This document shows, one piece after another, positions 21,843 to 30,238 of a DNA stretch of 35,741 nucleotides (position 1 is its first letter; every line of letters begins with the position of its first letter). Made by a program: the position numbers and the translations under genes. Source of the stretch: UBA6382 sp963600315 (GTDB taxonomy: Bacteria; Bacteroidota; Bacteroidia; Bacteroidales; Bacteroidaceae); NCBI GenBank assembly GCA_963600315.1, contig CAVCAW010000020.1, positions 1 through 35,741 of the forward strand. Direction: 5' to 3'. The notes beneath the pieces were generated by a model. That model did no database searches, was not told where the DNA came from, and worked only from the letters and a program-made list of their open reading frames with translations.

Positions 21843-24800
21843 TTATTCGCTCCAGTCTTCTTTGGTTTTGCGAATGTAGCTCTTGTAGCGCTTAAGGGCT
21901 GCTGCTTGTGTTGCGTCGTAGAGTTCCTGTGCTTCGCCGGGGAAGGACTTCTTCAGTGAGAGGAAACGTACTTCTCCGTCGAGGTAAGCCTGGAACTTGT
22001 CCCACTGTGGTTCTTTGGAGTCAAGGGTGAATGGGTTCTTGCCTTGCTCTGCGAGTGCTGGATTGTAGCGCCACAGATGCCAGTAGCCGCATTCTACAGC
22101 CTTGGCCTCTTCTGCCTGGCTCTTGCCCATGCCGCCCTTGGCCTTTAGACCGTGGTTGATACATGGTGCGTAGGCAATGATGAGTGATGGGCCGGGATAA
22201 GCTTCAGCTTCGCGGATAGCCTTGAGGCACTGAGCCTGGTCGGCACCCATACAAACCTGTGCAACATAGACATAACCATAGGTGGCCTGCATAAGACCAA
22301 GGTCTTTCTTGGTCACGCGCTTGCCGTTGGCAGCAAATTGGGCGATGGCACCAATAGGTGTAGCCTTGGAAGCCTGACCTCCGGTGTTGGAGTAAACTTC
22401 GGTGTCAAGCACGAGGATGTTAACATCTTCGCCAGATGCAAGCACGTGGTCGAGACCACCGTAGCCGATGTCGTAGGATGCGCCATCACCACCGATAATC
22501 CACTGACTGCGCTTGGTGAGGTAGTGTGAGAGTTCCTCAAGTTGCTGGCATGTAGAGCAACCGCTTGAAGCACCACCCTTAATCATAGGTACGAGCTTCT
22601 CAGCTGCAGCCTTGGATGTTTCGTAATTGTCTTTTCCGTCAATCCATGCCTGTGCAGCCTCCTTGAATTCAGCTGGAGTGCTTTCGGATGCGATGGCACC
22701 GTTGAGCAACTCAGTGATGCGGTTGCGCATTTTCTTGTTTGCCAGAACCATGCCGAGACCAAACTCGCAGAAGTCCTCAAACAAAGAGTTGGCCCAAGCT
22801 GGACCCTGACCTTTGGCATTGATTGTATAAGGAGTAGAAGGTATAGAACCAGAGTAGATAGAAGAACATCCAGTGGCATTGGCAACCATTTCGTGGTCGC
22901 CGAAGAGCTGGCTGACAAGCTTGACGTATGGGGTCTCACCGCAACCTGAGCAAGCTCCAGAGAACTCAAAGAGAGGTGTGGCGAACTGGCTTACGCGTGG
23001 ATTAGCAGTAAAGTCGAGCAGGTCTTGCTTTGACTGAACGTTGTTAACGCAGTAGCTCCAGTTTGCGTCTTCGTTTTCCTGGCCTTCAAGTGGTACCATC
23101 TCGAGAGCCCTGACAGTCTGGCCGTCAACTTTCTTGCCGAGGCAGACGTCAACGCAGTTGCCGCAGCCGAGGCAGTCCATGACATCAACCTGCATGCGGA
23201 ACTGCATGCCCTTGATAGCTGCGGGTGCCTTGATTTCTATTGTCTCGCTAGTAAATCCAGCCTTTTCGGTTTCGTTCATTACGAATGGACGGATAGCTGC
23301 GTGGGGGCATACAAAGGCGCATCTGTTGCACTGCGAGCAGTAGTCGGCCTTCCATACGGGAACGAAGGCTGCGACACCGCGCTTTTCGTAAGCAGCAGTG
23401 CCCTGCTTCCAAGCACCATCTTCAATGCCCTTGTAGGCTGACACGGGAAGGAGGTCACCGTTTTGTGCGTTGATAGGACGTACTATTTTTGAAATGAATT
23501 CGGGCTCGTCGCGCTTAGGCTCCTCGTCGGCAGGCAGCTGTGCCCAAGCTGGGTCAATGGTGAGAGTCTTGTATTCGCCACCGCGGTCTACTGCAGAGTA
23601 GTTCATGTTGACCACGTCCTGACCTTTCTTGCCGTAGGACTTCTCGATGAATTTCTTCATCTGCTCTACGGCCAGGTCAACCGGGATAACCTCTGTGATG
23701 CGGAAGAACGCAGACTGCAGAATGGTGTTGGTGCGGTTGCCCAGACCAATTTCTTGTGCTATCTTGGTTGCGTTGATATAGTATACGCTGATATTGTGCT
23801 CTGCAAAATACTTCTTAACATTGTTAGGTAGATTCTTAACTAGTTCCTCACCGTCCCAGATGGTGTTGAGCAAGAATGTACCGCCGTCGCGCAAGCCGCG
23901 CAGCACGTCATACATGTGAAGGTATGCCTGAACGTGGCAAGCTACGAAGTTAGGAGTCTTGATTTGGTATGTGGAGCGGATTGGTGTGTCACCGAAGCGG
24001 AGGTGTGAGCAGGTGAAACCTCCCGACTTCTTTGAGTCGTAGGAGAAATAAGCCTGGCAATATTTGTTGGTGTTGTCACCGATAATCTTTACAGAGTTCT
24101 TGTTTGCACCGACAGTACCATCAGCACCAAGTCCGAAGAATTTAGCTTCGAAGATGCCTGCGCCGCCAAGAGCCATTTCCTTTTCGAGTGGGAGCGAAGT
24201 GTAGGTCACGTCGTCCACGATTCCCAAAGTAAAGTGGTTTTTAGGCTCTGGCAAGTTGAGGTTGTCATAAACCGACTTAATCATGGTCGGAGTGGTGTCG
24301 CAAGAACCGAGACCGTAGCGGCCACCCACAATCAGCGGAGCGTTCTCTACACCATAGAAGGCATCTTTGACATCAAGATAGAGGGGTTCGCCATTGGCTC
24401 CAGGTTCTTTCGTTCTGTCGAGAACTGCAATCTTCTTCACTGTAGATGGTACAGCGGCGAGTAGGTGCTTCACTGAGAACGGACGATAGAGGTGAACGCT
24501 TACCATACCGACTTTCTCGCCTTGTGCTGTCAAGTAGTCGATAGCTTCGCGAGCTGCTTCAGTAGCAGAACCCATGAGGATGATGACGCGATCAGCGTCT
24601 TCAGCTCCATAGTAAGAGAATAGTTTGTATTCGCGTCCACATATTTTGCTGACTTCAGCCATGTATTGTTCTACGATTTCGGGAATGGCGTCGTAGTATG
24701 GGTTGCAACTCTCGCGGTGAGCGAAGAATGTCTCAGGATTTTCTGCCATGCCCTTTGCTTCGGGATGTTCCGGAGTCAGAGCGCGCTTGCGGAACTCAGA

Positions 24801-25406
24801 GAGAGCCTTGGTGTCAAGCAGCGGGCGCAGTTCCTCCTGGTCCATAACCTCTATCTTCTGGTATTCGTGAGATGTGCGGAAACCATCGAAGAAGTTGATG
24901 AACGGAACACGACCTTTGATGGCTGAGAGATGAGCAACTGCTGACAGATCCATCACCTCCTGCACAGAACCTTCGCAAAGCATAGCGAAGCCGGTCTGGC
25001 GGCAAGCCATAACGTCGCTGTGGTCACCAAAGATACACAGTGAGTGAGTTGCAAGCGTACGTGCTGAAACGTGGAACACGGTAGGCAGAAGTTCACCTGC
25101 AATTTTATACATATTAGGTATCATCAGCAACAAGCCTTGTGATGCTGTGAACGTAGTGGTGAGGGCACCGGCTTGAAGAGAACCGTGAACGGCTCCTGCA
25201 GCGCCTCCTTCAGATTGCATTTCCTGAACGGCAACGGTGTCGCCAAAAAGATTTTTCCTGTTTTTGCATGCCCATTCGTCCACATGTTCAGCCATAGGGC
25301 TTGATGGTGTGATGGGGTAGATTGCTGCTACCTCAGAGAACATGTAGGCAATGTGCGCGGCGGCTTCATTACCGTCACAGGTCATAAATTTTTTTTCTTT
25401 TGCCAT
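21843..25406 (-). CDS. nifJ: Pyruvate:ferredoxin (flavodoxin) oxidoreductase
   Basis: This 1187-residue single-chain PFOR oxidises pyruvate to acetyl-CoA and CO2, passing electrons to ferredoxin or flavodoxin, a central anaerobic step. Domains run in the usual order: pyrimidine-binding domain I (FMTCDGNEAAAHIAY, AIYPITPSSPMAE), transketolase-like domain II, gamma-type domain III, and two [4Fe-4S] ferredoxin motifs (CSQCNRCAFVCPHA near residue 690; CLGCGNCVDVC near 745). The TPP domain has CSGCGETPY near 825 and GDGASYDIGYGGLDHVL with VYSNTGGQ near 970-1010. These include the cysteine ligands for the third cluster. The gene stands alone, between a strong terminator and a perfect inverted repeat (25464-25498). 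Confidence 0.97.
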   Translation of the reverse strand: MAKEKKFMTCDGNEAAAHIAYMFSEVAAIYPITPSSPMAEHVDEWACKNRKNLFGDTVAVQEMQSEGGAAGAVHGSLQAGALTTTFTASQGLLLMIPNMYKIAGELLPTVFHVSARTLATHSLCIFGDHSDVMACRQTGFAMLCEGSVQEVMDLSAVAHLSAIKGRVPFINFFDGFRTSHEYQKIEVMDQEELRPLLDTKALSEFRKRALTPEHPEAKGMAENPETFFAHRESCNPYYDAIPEIVEQYMAEVSKICGREYKLFSYYGAEDADRVIILMGSATEAAREAIDYLTAQGEKVGMVSVHLYRPFSVKHLLAAVPSTVKKIAVLDRTKEPGANGEPLYLDVKDAFYGVENAPLIVGGRYGLGSCDTTPTMIKSVYDNLNLPEPKNHFTLGIVDDVTYTSLPLEKEMALGGAGIFEAKFFGLGADGTVGANKNSVKIIGDNTNKYCQAYFSYDSKKSGGFTCSHLRFGDTPIRSTYQIKTPNFVACHVQAYLHMYDVLRGLRDGGTFLLNTIWDGEELVKNLPNNVKKYFAEHNISVYYINATKIAQEIGLGNRTNTILQSAFFRITEVIPVDLAVEQMKKFIEKSYGKKGQDVVNMNYSAVDRGGEYKTLTIDPAWAQLPADEEPKRDEPEFISKIVRPINAQNGDLLPVSAYKGIEDGAWKQGTAAYEKRGVAAFVPVWKADYCSQCNRCAFVCPHAAIRPFVMNETEKAGFTSETIEIKAPAAIKGMQFRMQVDVMDCLGCGNCVDVCLGKKVDGQTVRALEMVPLEGQENEDANWSYCVNNVQSKQDLLDFTANPRVSQFATPLFEFSGACSGCGETPYVKLVSQLFGDHEMVANATGCSSIYSGSIPSTPYTINAKGQGPAWANSLFEDFCEFGLGMVLANKKMRNRITELLNGAIASESTPAEFKEAAQAWIDGKDNYETSKAAAEKLVPMIKGGASSGCSTCQQLEELSHYLTKRSQWIIGGDGASYDIGYGGLDHVLASGEDVNILVLDTEVYSNTGGQASKATPIGAIAQFAANGKRVTKKDLGLMQATYGYVYVAQVCMGADQAQCLKAIREAEAYPGPSLIIAYAPCINHGLKAKGGMGKSQAEEAKAVECGYWHLWRYNPALAEQGKNPFTLDSKEPQWDKFQAYLDGEVRFLSLKKSFPGEAQELYDATQAAALKRYKSYIRKTKEDWSE

Positions 25407-25463
25407 TGTTTAAGGTTGTGTGTAAATTATTGTTTTATGTGTTATCTAGCCTTCTTTATAATA

Positions 25464-25498
25464 ATTTGCATTAGTCTTGGTTAGGGACTAATGCAAAT
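25464..25498. repeat. Perfect 13-bp inverted repeat upstream of nifJ
   Basis: ATTTGCATTAGTC (25464-25476) pairs with GACTAATGCAAAT (25486-25498) across a 9-base spacer. It lies 58 bases before the nifJ start and 42 bases past the end of the AAA ATPase gene. There is no U-tract after it on the minus strand (TATTATAAAG), so it is a poor intrinsic terminator. An operator for nifJ is plausible. No exact TAnnTTTG box was found in this gap on the minus strand. Confidence 0.6.
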
Positions 25499-25539
25499 GA
25501 ATTGTGACCTTGTTCAGTCTGCTCGTCTTAGCGTGCAGT

Positions 25540-26724
25540 TTAATATAGGAATCCGAACATCCACAGAGGAATGTCGCCATCGCGTGATATCTCTGTGTTG
25601 TAGCGTGCGTAGTAGAGATTTTCGGTTTTGGCACGCTTTTTCGAGATTTTGTCGCATACGCAAATCTGTATGTCGTCATCAATGATGAAGATGTTTGACC
25701 GCCTTGTGGTTTCCACCTTGTGGTGTCGCCAAATGCTGTTGGTGAAGAATGTTTCCATCACCTCTTGGTCAAAGGGAGAGCCGCTGAGCACCGCATACAG
25801 AATGTTAGTATTGTGGGTGAGGATGCGCGTAGGCTTTTTGGGCCCATTTGTAGCGTGCTTGTAAATTTGGTGAATCAAGCGCGCTTCCTCAAGACTGTTC
25901 ATGTAGTTCATCACCGTGGCACGCGACGTGTTGATTTCTTGCGCCAGATTGCTCACATTTGGTGACTCGTTGCCACCGGTTACCAATAAGTATAGTAGTT
26001 TTTTCAGCCTACTTACATACTTCACGTCAATCTGTTTAGTAAACAAGATGTCTACCTCTATCATGGCATTGGTAGTCTTGAGCAGTGTCTCTGTGAAATT
26101 GTGGTTTTCTATATATATAGGGTAGTAGCCGTGGTGCAGATAGCTTTGCAGATAAATCCATGGTCTCACTTTCATCAACACAGTGCGTTGCACTTCCTCG
26201 GTGCGATGAAGAATGTCGTCGAGCGTAAAGCGTGGAATGTCAACACCAGCCTGCAGGTTGATGTACTCCCTAAAGGAAAATCCATGAAGGTAATAGAAAT
26301 TGGCAATCTTGGAAAGTTCATCGCTCTCGCTGCCGTTTTCCTCAATCGTGGTTGTGGCAAAGATTATCTGCAGTGTGGGCAACGTCCTGTAGCACTCGCA
26401 CAGTTCCTCGCGCCAACCATTTTGCTTGAAAATCTGATCTATTATGAGAACCTTTCCGCCACGTTTCACGAACTCTTGGGCAAAGTCCACTAGCCCGCGC
26501 CCTCTGAAATAGAAGCTGTTCATGTTGACATAAAGGCAACGTCGGCTGGCGGTGTCAAAATTCTTCTTAGCGTATTGGAGGAGAAATGTGGTCTTGCCGA
26601 CCCCTCTTGGTCCCTTGATGCCAATCAAACGCTGTTTCCAGTCAATTTCATTCATCAAAGGACGAGTCATTGACAAATCCGTATGTTCCAACAAATATGC
26701 ATGACGCTGAAAGAAATTCTCCAT
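25540..26724 (-). CDS. AAA-family ATPase (AAA_14 with DUF4143-like C-terminus)
   Basis: This 394-residue protein has an N-terminal P-loop ATPase. Walker A is GPRGVGKTT at 38-46. The Walker B-like strand is KVLIIDQIF (D96), where the residue after the aspartate is glutamine rather than the usual acidic one. A sensor-like strand TLQIIFATTTIEE follows. The C-terminal part contains a winged-helix-like segment (NVSNLAQEINTSRATVMNYM) and a DUF4143-like end. The end looks degenerate: SNIFIIDDDIQICVCDK replaces the usual D-x-E-x-K-type strand pattern. Such proteins are common and scattered in Bacteroidota and their function is unclear. It is a single gene with its own -7 box (minus strand TACTTTTG, 26758-26751). 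Confidence 0.85.
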   Translation of the reverse strand: MENFFQRHAYLLEHTDLSMTRPLMNEIDWKQRLIGIKGPRGVGKTTFLLQYAKKNFDTASRRCLYVNMNSFYFRGRGLVDFAQEFVKRGGKVLIIDQIFKQNGWREELCECYRTLPTLQIIFATTTIEENGSESDELSKIANFYYLHGFSFREYINLQAGVDIPRFTLDDILHRTEEVQRTVLMKVRPWIYLQSYLHHGYYPIYIENHNFTETLLKTTNAMIEVDILFTKQIDVKYVSRLKKLLYLLVTGGNESPNVSNLAQEINTSRATVMNYMNSLEEARLIHQIYKHATNGPKKPTRILTHNTNILYAVLSGSPFDQEVMETFFTNSIWRHHKVETTRRSNIFIIDDDIQICVCDKISKKRAKTENLYYARYNTEISRDGDIPLWMFGFLY

Positions 26725-26750
26725 AATTTATACACTTTTGGATTTGTCAG

Positions 26751-26758
26751 CAAAAGTA
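26751..26758 (-). promoter_or_regulatory. Promoter -7 box for the AAA ATPase gene
   Basis: On the minus strand TACTTTTG matches TAnnTTTG exactly, 26 bases before the start codon at 26724. A TTG-type -33 element is not clear. It lies back to back with the promoter at 26790-26820. Confidence 0.5.
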
Positions 26759-26789
26759 GTAAAAAAATGGCTAAATTGCACGGTTGATA

Positions 26790-26820
26790 TTGAAAATATT
26801 TGGATAATGATTTAACTTTG
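26790..26820 (+). promoter_or_regulatory. Promoter immediately abutting the ATP-grasp-like gene
   Basis: TTG at 26790-26792 is followed after 20 bases by TAACTTTG at 26813-26820. The ATG begins at 26826, only five bases after the box. In this promoter class transcription starts about 4-7 bases past the box, so the message should begin at or next to the start codon. Confidence 0.6.
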
Positions 26821-26825
26821 CGTAC

Positions 26826-27884
26826 ATGGATTGTTTGTTTGCAAATTTTTCGCACGATTTGGCTCTGTCCCATGGTGGAGCTTTTTACACTCCGCCGCCT
26901 AACGTGAGGACAATGGAGCGCGATTTAGCCAAGCTGGCTGACTACTTCATTCCCTCAGGTGCAGTGTCTTACAATCCTTTCGCCCCTATATGGGGGTGGG
27001 ATGCTACGCTTGTGCGCAAGTTGAAGTTATGTGGTTTCTCCAATCTTCCTTCGCCAGCACAGTTGGAAAAGATAAGGGCACTCTCATCTCGCAAAACGGC
27101 GGTCACAACGCTTCGTATACTTAAAGATTCATTAGGTGACAAATGGCCTCTATGTGGTGAAAGTACGCTCTACAACTCAGTTGAAACGTTCTGCTTACCT
27201 CAAGGGAAGTTCGTTTTGAAAGAACTATGGTCGGGTAGTGGCAGAGGTTTGCGGTTTGTTGATGGTTGTGTCAGCCCGCAACAGCTTAACTGGGCATTGC
27301 GTTGCATCAAGACGCAAGGTGGTGTTGTGGTAGAACCATACTATGACAAAATCTGTGACTTCGCCTTGGAGTTTATTGTTGCCGAAACTGCAGTGGAATA
27401 CTGCGGATTGTCGGTGTTCCGCAATTCCTCCAATAATGCCTATGCAGGCAATCTCTTGATGCCGCAAAATAGATTGTGGAGCATGATGGAGACTCATTTT
27501 TCTCATGCGTTCTATAGTGGCCTTGTTAATGCTTTACTTCCGATTCTTCACGAAAAATTTGTGGGCAATTACCTCGGTCCCTTAGGTGTCGATATGATGG
27601 TGGTAAACGATGGTGGTCAACTTGCCGTTCACCCATGTGTGGAAATTAACGTGAGACGCACTATGGGCATGCTCTCCCTACACTTGTCCAGCTTGGTTAA
27701 CAAAGATCATAAGGCTGAATTCAAACTCCTCTACGATAAGAATAGTGCACAGCTCGAAGCTAAGTGCCAAGCTATGCAGAAGCCAGGCTATGATTCCGAC
27801 GGTAAACTGACCAATGGGGTGTTGTTTCTCACGCCAATTATGGCAGACACTCATTTTACTGCCATGATTGAAATTCTAGAATAA
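26826..27884 (+). CDS. ATP-grasp-like protein of unknown function
   Basis: This 352-residue cytoplasmic protein has no signal peptide. The order of elements resembles an ATP-grasp ligase: a lysine-bearing strand KFVLKELWSGSGRGLRFV, a second strand GGVVVEPYYDKICDFALEF, and the metal-binding end GPLGVDMMVV followed by EINVRRTMG, where E and N would bind magnesium. The N-terminus FANFSHDLALSHGGAFYTPP is distinctive, and the tail (GVLFLTPIM) is not family-typical. I cannot name a substrate. Similar unnamed proteins occur in Bacteroidales. It stands alone, divergent from the AAA ATPase, with a promoter that nearly touches its start codon. Confidence 0.65.
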   Translation: MDCLFANFSHDLALSHGGAFYTPPPNVRTMERDLAKLADYFIPSGAVSYNPFAPIWGWDATLVRKLKLCGFSNLPSPAQLEKIRALSSRKTAVTTLRILKDSLGDKWPLCGESTLYNSVETFCLPQGKFVLKELWSGSGRGLRFVDGCVSPQQLNWALRCIKTQGGVVVEPYYDKICDFALEFIVAETAVEYCGLSVFRNSSNNAYAGNLLMPQNRLWSMMETHFSHAFYSGLVNALLPILHEKFVGNYLGPLGVDMMVVNDGGQLAVHPCVEINVRRTMGMLSLHLSSLVNKDHKAEFKLLYDKNSAQLEAKCQAMQKPGYDSDGKLTNGVLFLTPIMADTHFTAMIEILE

Positions 27885-28085
27885 CCAGACTAAATTGTTT
27901 GAGAGTCCCTATCTTTGTAATGATTGAAAAACCAAGCAAATAATTGTTGATGCGGTGATTTGATTCCAACGATAATGCTCCCATTGAATTAACAAAACCA
28001 TAGAGATTCTTTAGTGCTCACCGTCCATGAGTCTATCAAAAGTATTGGGTCAAACAAAAGTAATACTGCCTTCTTTTATGTTGGC
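27885..28085. other. Intergenic region with orphan promoter-like motifs
   Basis: TATCTTTG (27910-27917, plus strand) matches TAnnTTTG, but only a 7-codon frame (27919-27942) follows. On the minus strand TACTTTTG occurs twice, at 28037-28044 and 28055-28062, past the end of the GHL10 gene, with no gene downstream of them. A small RNA is possible but nothing firm can be named. No terminator with a clear U-tract is visible. Confidence 0.35.
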
Positions 28086-29585
28086 TCAATATGATTTGCA
28101 GGGCGACGGCAATACTATCAAAGGATGTGGTTGGTTCAGTTCAAATGGTGCACTTTCCACACCGTAGCGGTTTATTGCCGTCACGGCATAATAGGGTGTC
28201 AGACCGTTGGGGTAGGGTGTGCTTATGGTTATATTAGGTTGTCTGATATCTGTGATGTAGATGCAAGAGCCATCGGTGGTGTCAATGGGGTAGTGGTTGC
28301 TGCGGTAAAGGATATATCTGTAGTCTTCGGCATTGCCATGCCATGAGATTGTAATGCCGTTGCCAGTAGCTGTGATAGAACCGCAGGTGGGTGTTGCTGG
28401 CGTTGGGATATTGTCTCCTGGTAGTGGTGGCACAAGTGCTTTTGTGTAGTACAGGTTGTTCTTGAGATTGTCGTAGATGCCTTTAGTGTTGTTTGTGACG
28501 AATCGCGAACGGAAAAACACTTGCCCTCCAAGTCCATTGGCTCTGCAAAACTCTATTTCGCTTTCGATAACACTGCGTGGCCAGTCCTTTTGGTTTTTGT
28601 CTATCATGTAGACACCCAGTCCTGATGCAACACATCGTCCGTAGGAGTCTTCCTGCCAATCCAAAGCGAAGGGAAAATAGTGGTTGCCACGGAAGTACAT
28701 CATCGGCATGAGTATATCCATCCAGCCCTCTTTGAGCCATCGCTTGGCGTCCTGTGCTACGGCGTGGTAGGCATTCCACCCTCCAGAGGAATATCTGTGG
28801 GTATCGCTGAATTTGCCAACAGGACTACAACTTAGTGCTACCCATGGCTTTATGGCTTTCACTCTGTCGTGTATAACCTTTACACAACGCGAGATGTTGT
28901 TCCTTCGCCAGTCTGCCAGTGATTGGCCTTTGTTGGCAAACCTCCTATATGTTTGTTGGTCGCTGAACTTCAGTTCTTTCTCAGGGTAGCGTATGTAGTC
29001 CAGACTTATGCCATCGATGTCGTAGTTCCGCGTTATTTCCTCACACAGCGAAGCCAGGTAGTCTGCTGTCTCGGCAAGGCCTGGGTCGAGCATGTATCCA
29101 TCGCTCGTTTTCAGACAGAGGTTAGGTTTGCGCTTATCTAGCGACATTCTTCCCATTGCCTTTGCTTGAGCTAACTTGTTTCCGGGTATAGCCACCAACC
29201 ATGCGTGCAACTGCAGTCCGCGCTTGTGGCATTCCTCAATGGCAAAAGCTAGAGGGTCGTAGCCTGGTCCCACACCATATTTCCCTGTCAAGCAAGCATC
29301 CCACGGCTCAATTGCTGAGGGGTAGATTACTGCGGCTCGCGTCCTCATCTGCATGACCACAGTGTTGAAATTGGCTGCTTTGAGTTTGTCGAGAATGTTG
29401 CAGAGTTCTTTTTTCTGTCGCTCGACTCCTTCGGCACTGTTTGCTTTAGTGGTGGGCCAGTCCAAACCGTTGAGGGTGGTGAGCCAAACTCCGCGCAATT
29501 CCCTCTTGGGTGAACGAGGTGTCAATTGGGCATGAAGTTGACAGAAGAAAAATGAAGTTATTAGTGTAATATACAATGTGCGCAT
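28086..29585 (-). CDS. GHL10-family glycoside-hydrolase-like protein
   Basis: This 499-residue secreted protein has a signal peptide (MRTLYITLITSFFFCQLHAQ). A TIM-barrel of the glycosyl-hydrolase-like 10 family (formerly DUF187) follows from about residue 27. It shows RELRGVWLTTLNGLDWP, FNTVVMQMRTRAAVIYPS, LQLHAWLVAIPGN and the acidic strand YDIDGISLDYIRYP. A C-terminal fibronectin-III-like domain follows from about 400 (ITATGNGITISWHGNAEDY). Family members are thought to act on cell-wall or other polysaccharides; the substrate is unproven. The frame runs upstream to 29732, but only ATG 29585 gives a signal peptide, and a -7 box (minus strand TATTTTTG, 29619-29612) lies inside the extension. 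Confidence 0.88.
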   Translation of the reverse strand: MRTLYITLITSFFFCQLHAQLTPRSPKRELRGVWLTTLNGLDWPTTKANSAEGVERQKKELCNILDKLKAANFNTVVMQMRTRAAVIYPSAIEPWDACLTGKYGVGPGYDPLAFAIEECHKRGLQLHAWLVAIPGNKLAQAKAMGRMSLDKRKPNLCLKTSDGYMLDPGLAETADYLASLCEEITRNYDIDGISLDYIRYPEKELKFSDQQTYRRFANKGQSLADWRRNNISRCVKVIHDRVKAIKPWVALSCSPVGKFSDTHRYSSGGWNAYHAVAQDAKRWLKEGWMDILMPMMYFRGNHYFPFALDWQEDSYGRCVASGLGVYMIDKNQKDWPRSVIESEIEFCRANGLGGQVFFRSRFVTNNTKGIYDNLKNNLYYTKALVPPLPGDNIPTPATPTCGSITATGNGITISWHGNAEDYRYILYRSNHYPIDTTDGSCIYITDIRQPNITISTPYPNGLTPYYAVTAINRYGVESAPFELNQPHPLIVLPSPCKSY

Positions 29586-29611
29586 GGAACGGTGTTGCCT
29601 GTGTAATATTG

Positions 29612-29619
29612 CAAAAATA
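29612..29619 (-). promoter_or_regulatory. Promoter -7 box of the GHL10 gene
   Basis: On the minus strand TATTTTTG matches TAnnTTTG, 26 bases before ATG 29585. No TTG is visible at the usual -33 distance. It is divergent from the promoter at 29637-29670. Confidence 0.45.
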
Positions 29620-29636
29620 ATTATTTTTCTTCTCTT

Positions 29637-29670
29637 TTTGCGTGGTATACGAAAATAATGCGTATTTTTG
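29637..29670 (+). promoter_or_regulatory. Promoter of the small barrel gene (and queH)
   Basis: TTTG at 29637-29640 is followed after 22 bases by TATTTTTG at 29663-29670, an exact -7 box. Transcription would begin near 29675 and leave a leader of about 66 bases. Confidence 0.6.
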
Positions 29671-29676
29671 TATGCG

Positions 29677-29705
29677 CAAGAATCTTCGTTCCGTGTAGAT
29701 TCTTG
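29677..29705 (+). promoter_or_regulatory. 5' leader hairpin of the small barrel gene
   Basis: CAAGAATCT (29677-29685) pairs perfectly with AGATTCTTG (29697-29705) around an 11-base loop, right at the predicted 5' end of the message. It could stabilise the transcript or bind a regulator. No U-tract follows, so it is not a terminator. Confidence 0.5.
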
Positions 29706-29741
29706 ATTAGATTGATATAAACTCAAAAACAAAAGGAATAC

Positions 29742-30218
29742 ATGAAAAAGATTCTATTGGTGTTGACTCTTCTCTTGGGGGTAACAGTAAGTAAGGCTCA
29801 GTTTGAACAGGGTACTAAATATGTTGGAGCTTCGGTAACTAATCTAGGTCTCTCGTATAGCAGCTCTGAGAAACTACGTTTTGGTGTAGACGCCACGGCT
29901 GGCTATTTCTTGTTTGACGGCATTATGCTCAAAGGCAACGTGGGCTATAGCCATAAGCCGCACATTGATGATATCACGTTGGGCTTGGGTGGCAGATATT
30001 ATTTCACTCAAAATGGCATCTTCTTGGGTGCAGGTCTTGAGTATTGCCACGAAACCAAGAACTACAATGACCTGCGCATTCCCGTTGAGGCTGGCTACTG
30101 CTTCTATATCAACCACTATGTCAGCATCGAGCCTGCTGTGTATTACAACATGTCGCTCAACGATTTTGCCGATAAGAGTGCTGTAGGACTCAAAGTGGGC
30201 TTCGGCCTTTATTTCTAA
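29742..30218 (+). CDS. Small outer-membrane beta-barrel protein
   Basis: This 158-residue protein has a signal peptide (MKKILLVLTLLLGVTVSKA, then QF). The mature part of about 139 residues has roughly eight amphipathic strands (KYVGASVTNLGLSYSS; KLRFGVDATAGYFLF; LGLGGRYYFTQNGIFLGAG), ending VGLKVGFGLYF with the terminal phenylalanine of outer-membrane proteins. It resembles the eight-stranded OmpA-N/OmpX-like barrels (PF13505 type). The function is unknown; such small barrels are often abundant. queH follows after 20 bases, probably by read-through, with no evident functional link. Confidence 0.82.
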   Translation: MKKILLVLTLLLGVTVSKAQFEQGTKYVGASVTNLGLSYSSSEKLRFGVDATAGYFLFDGIMLKGNVGYSHKPHIDDITLGLGGRYYFTQNGIFLGAGLEYCHETKNYNDLRIPVEAGYCFYINHYVSIEPAVYYNMSLNDFADKSAVGLKVGFGLYF

Positions 30219-30238
30219 AAATAGTAGGGCGGATTACA

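Noticed and set aside
25407..25463. Standard promoter for nifJ
   Set aside because: No TAnnTTTG match on the minus strand in this gap; the closest (TAATTTAC) has two mismatches.
27919..27942. 7-codon open frame after TATCTTTG
   Set aside because: It is too short to support as a gene and nothing shows that it is translated.
29586..29732. 49-residue extension of the GHL10 gene
   Set aside because: It would bury the signal peptide and contains the -7 box.
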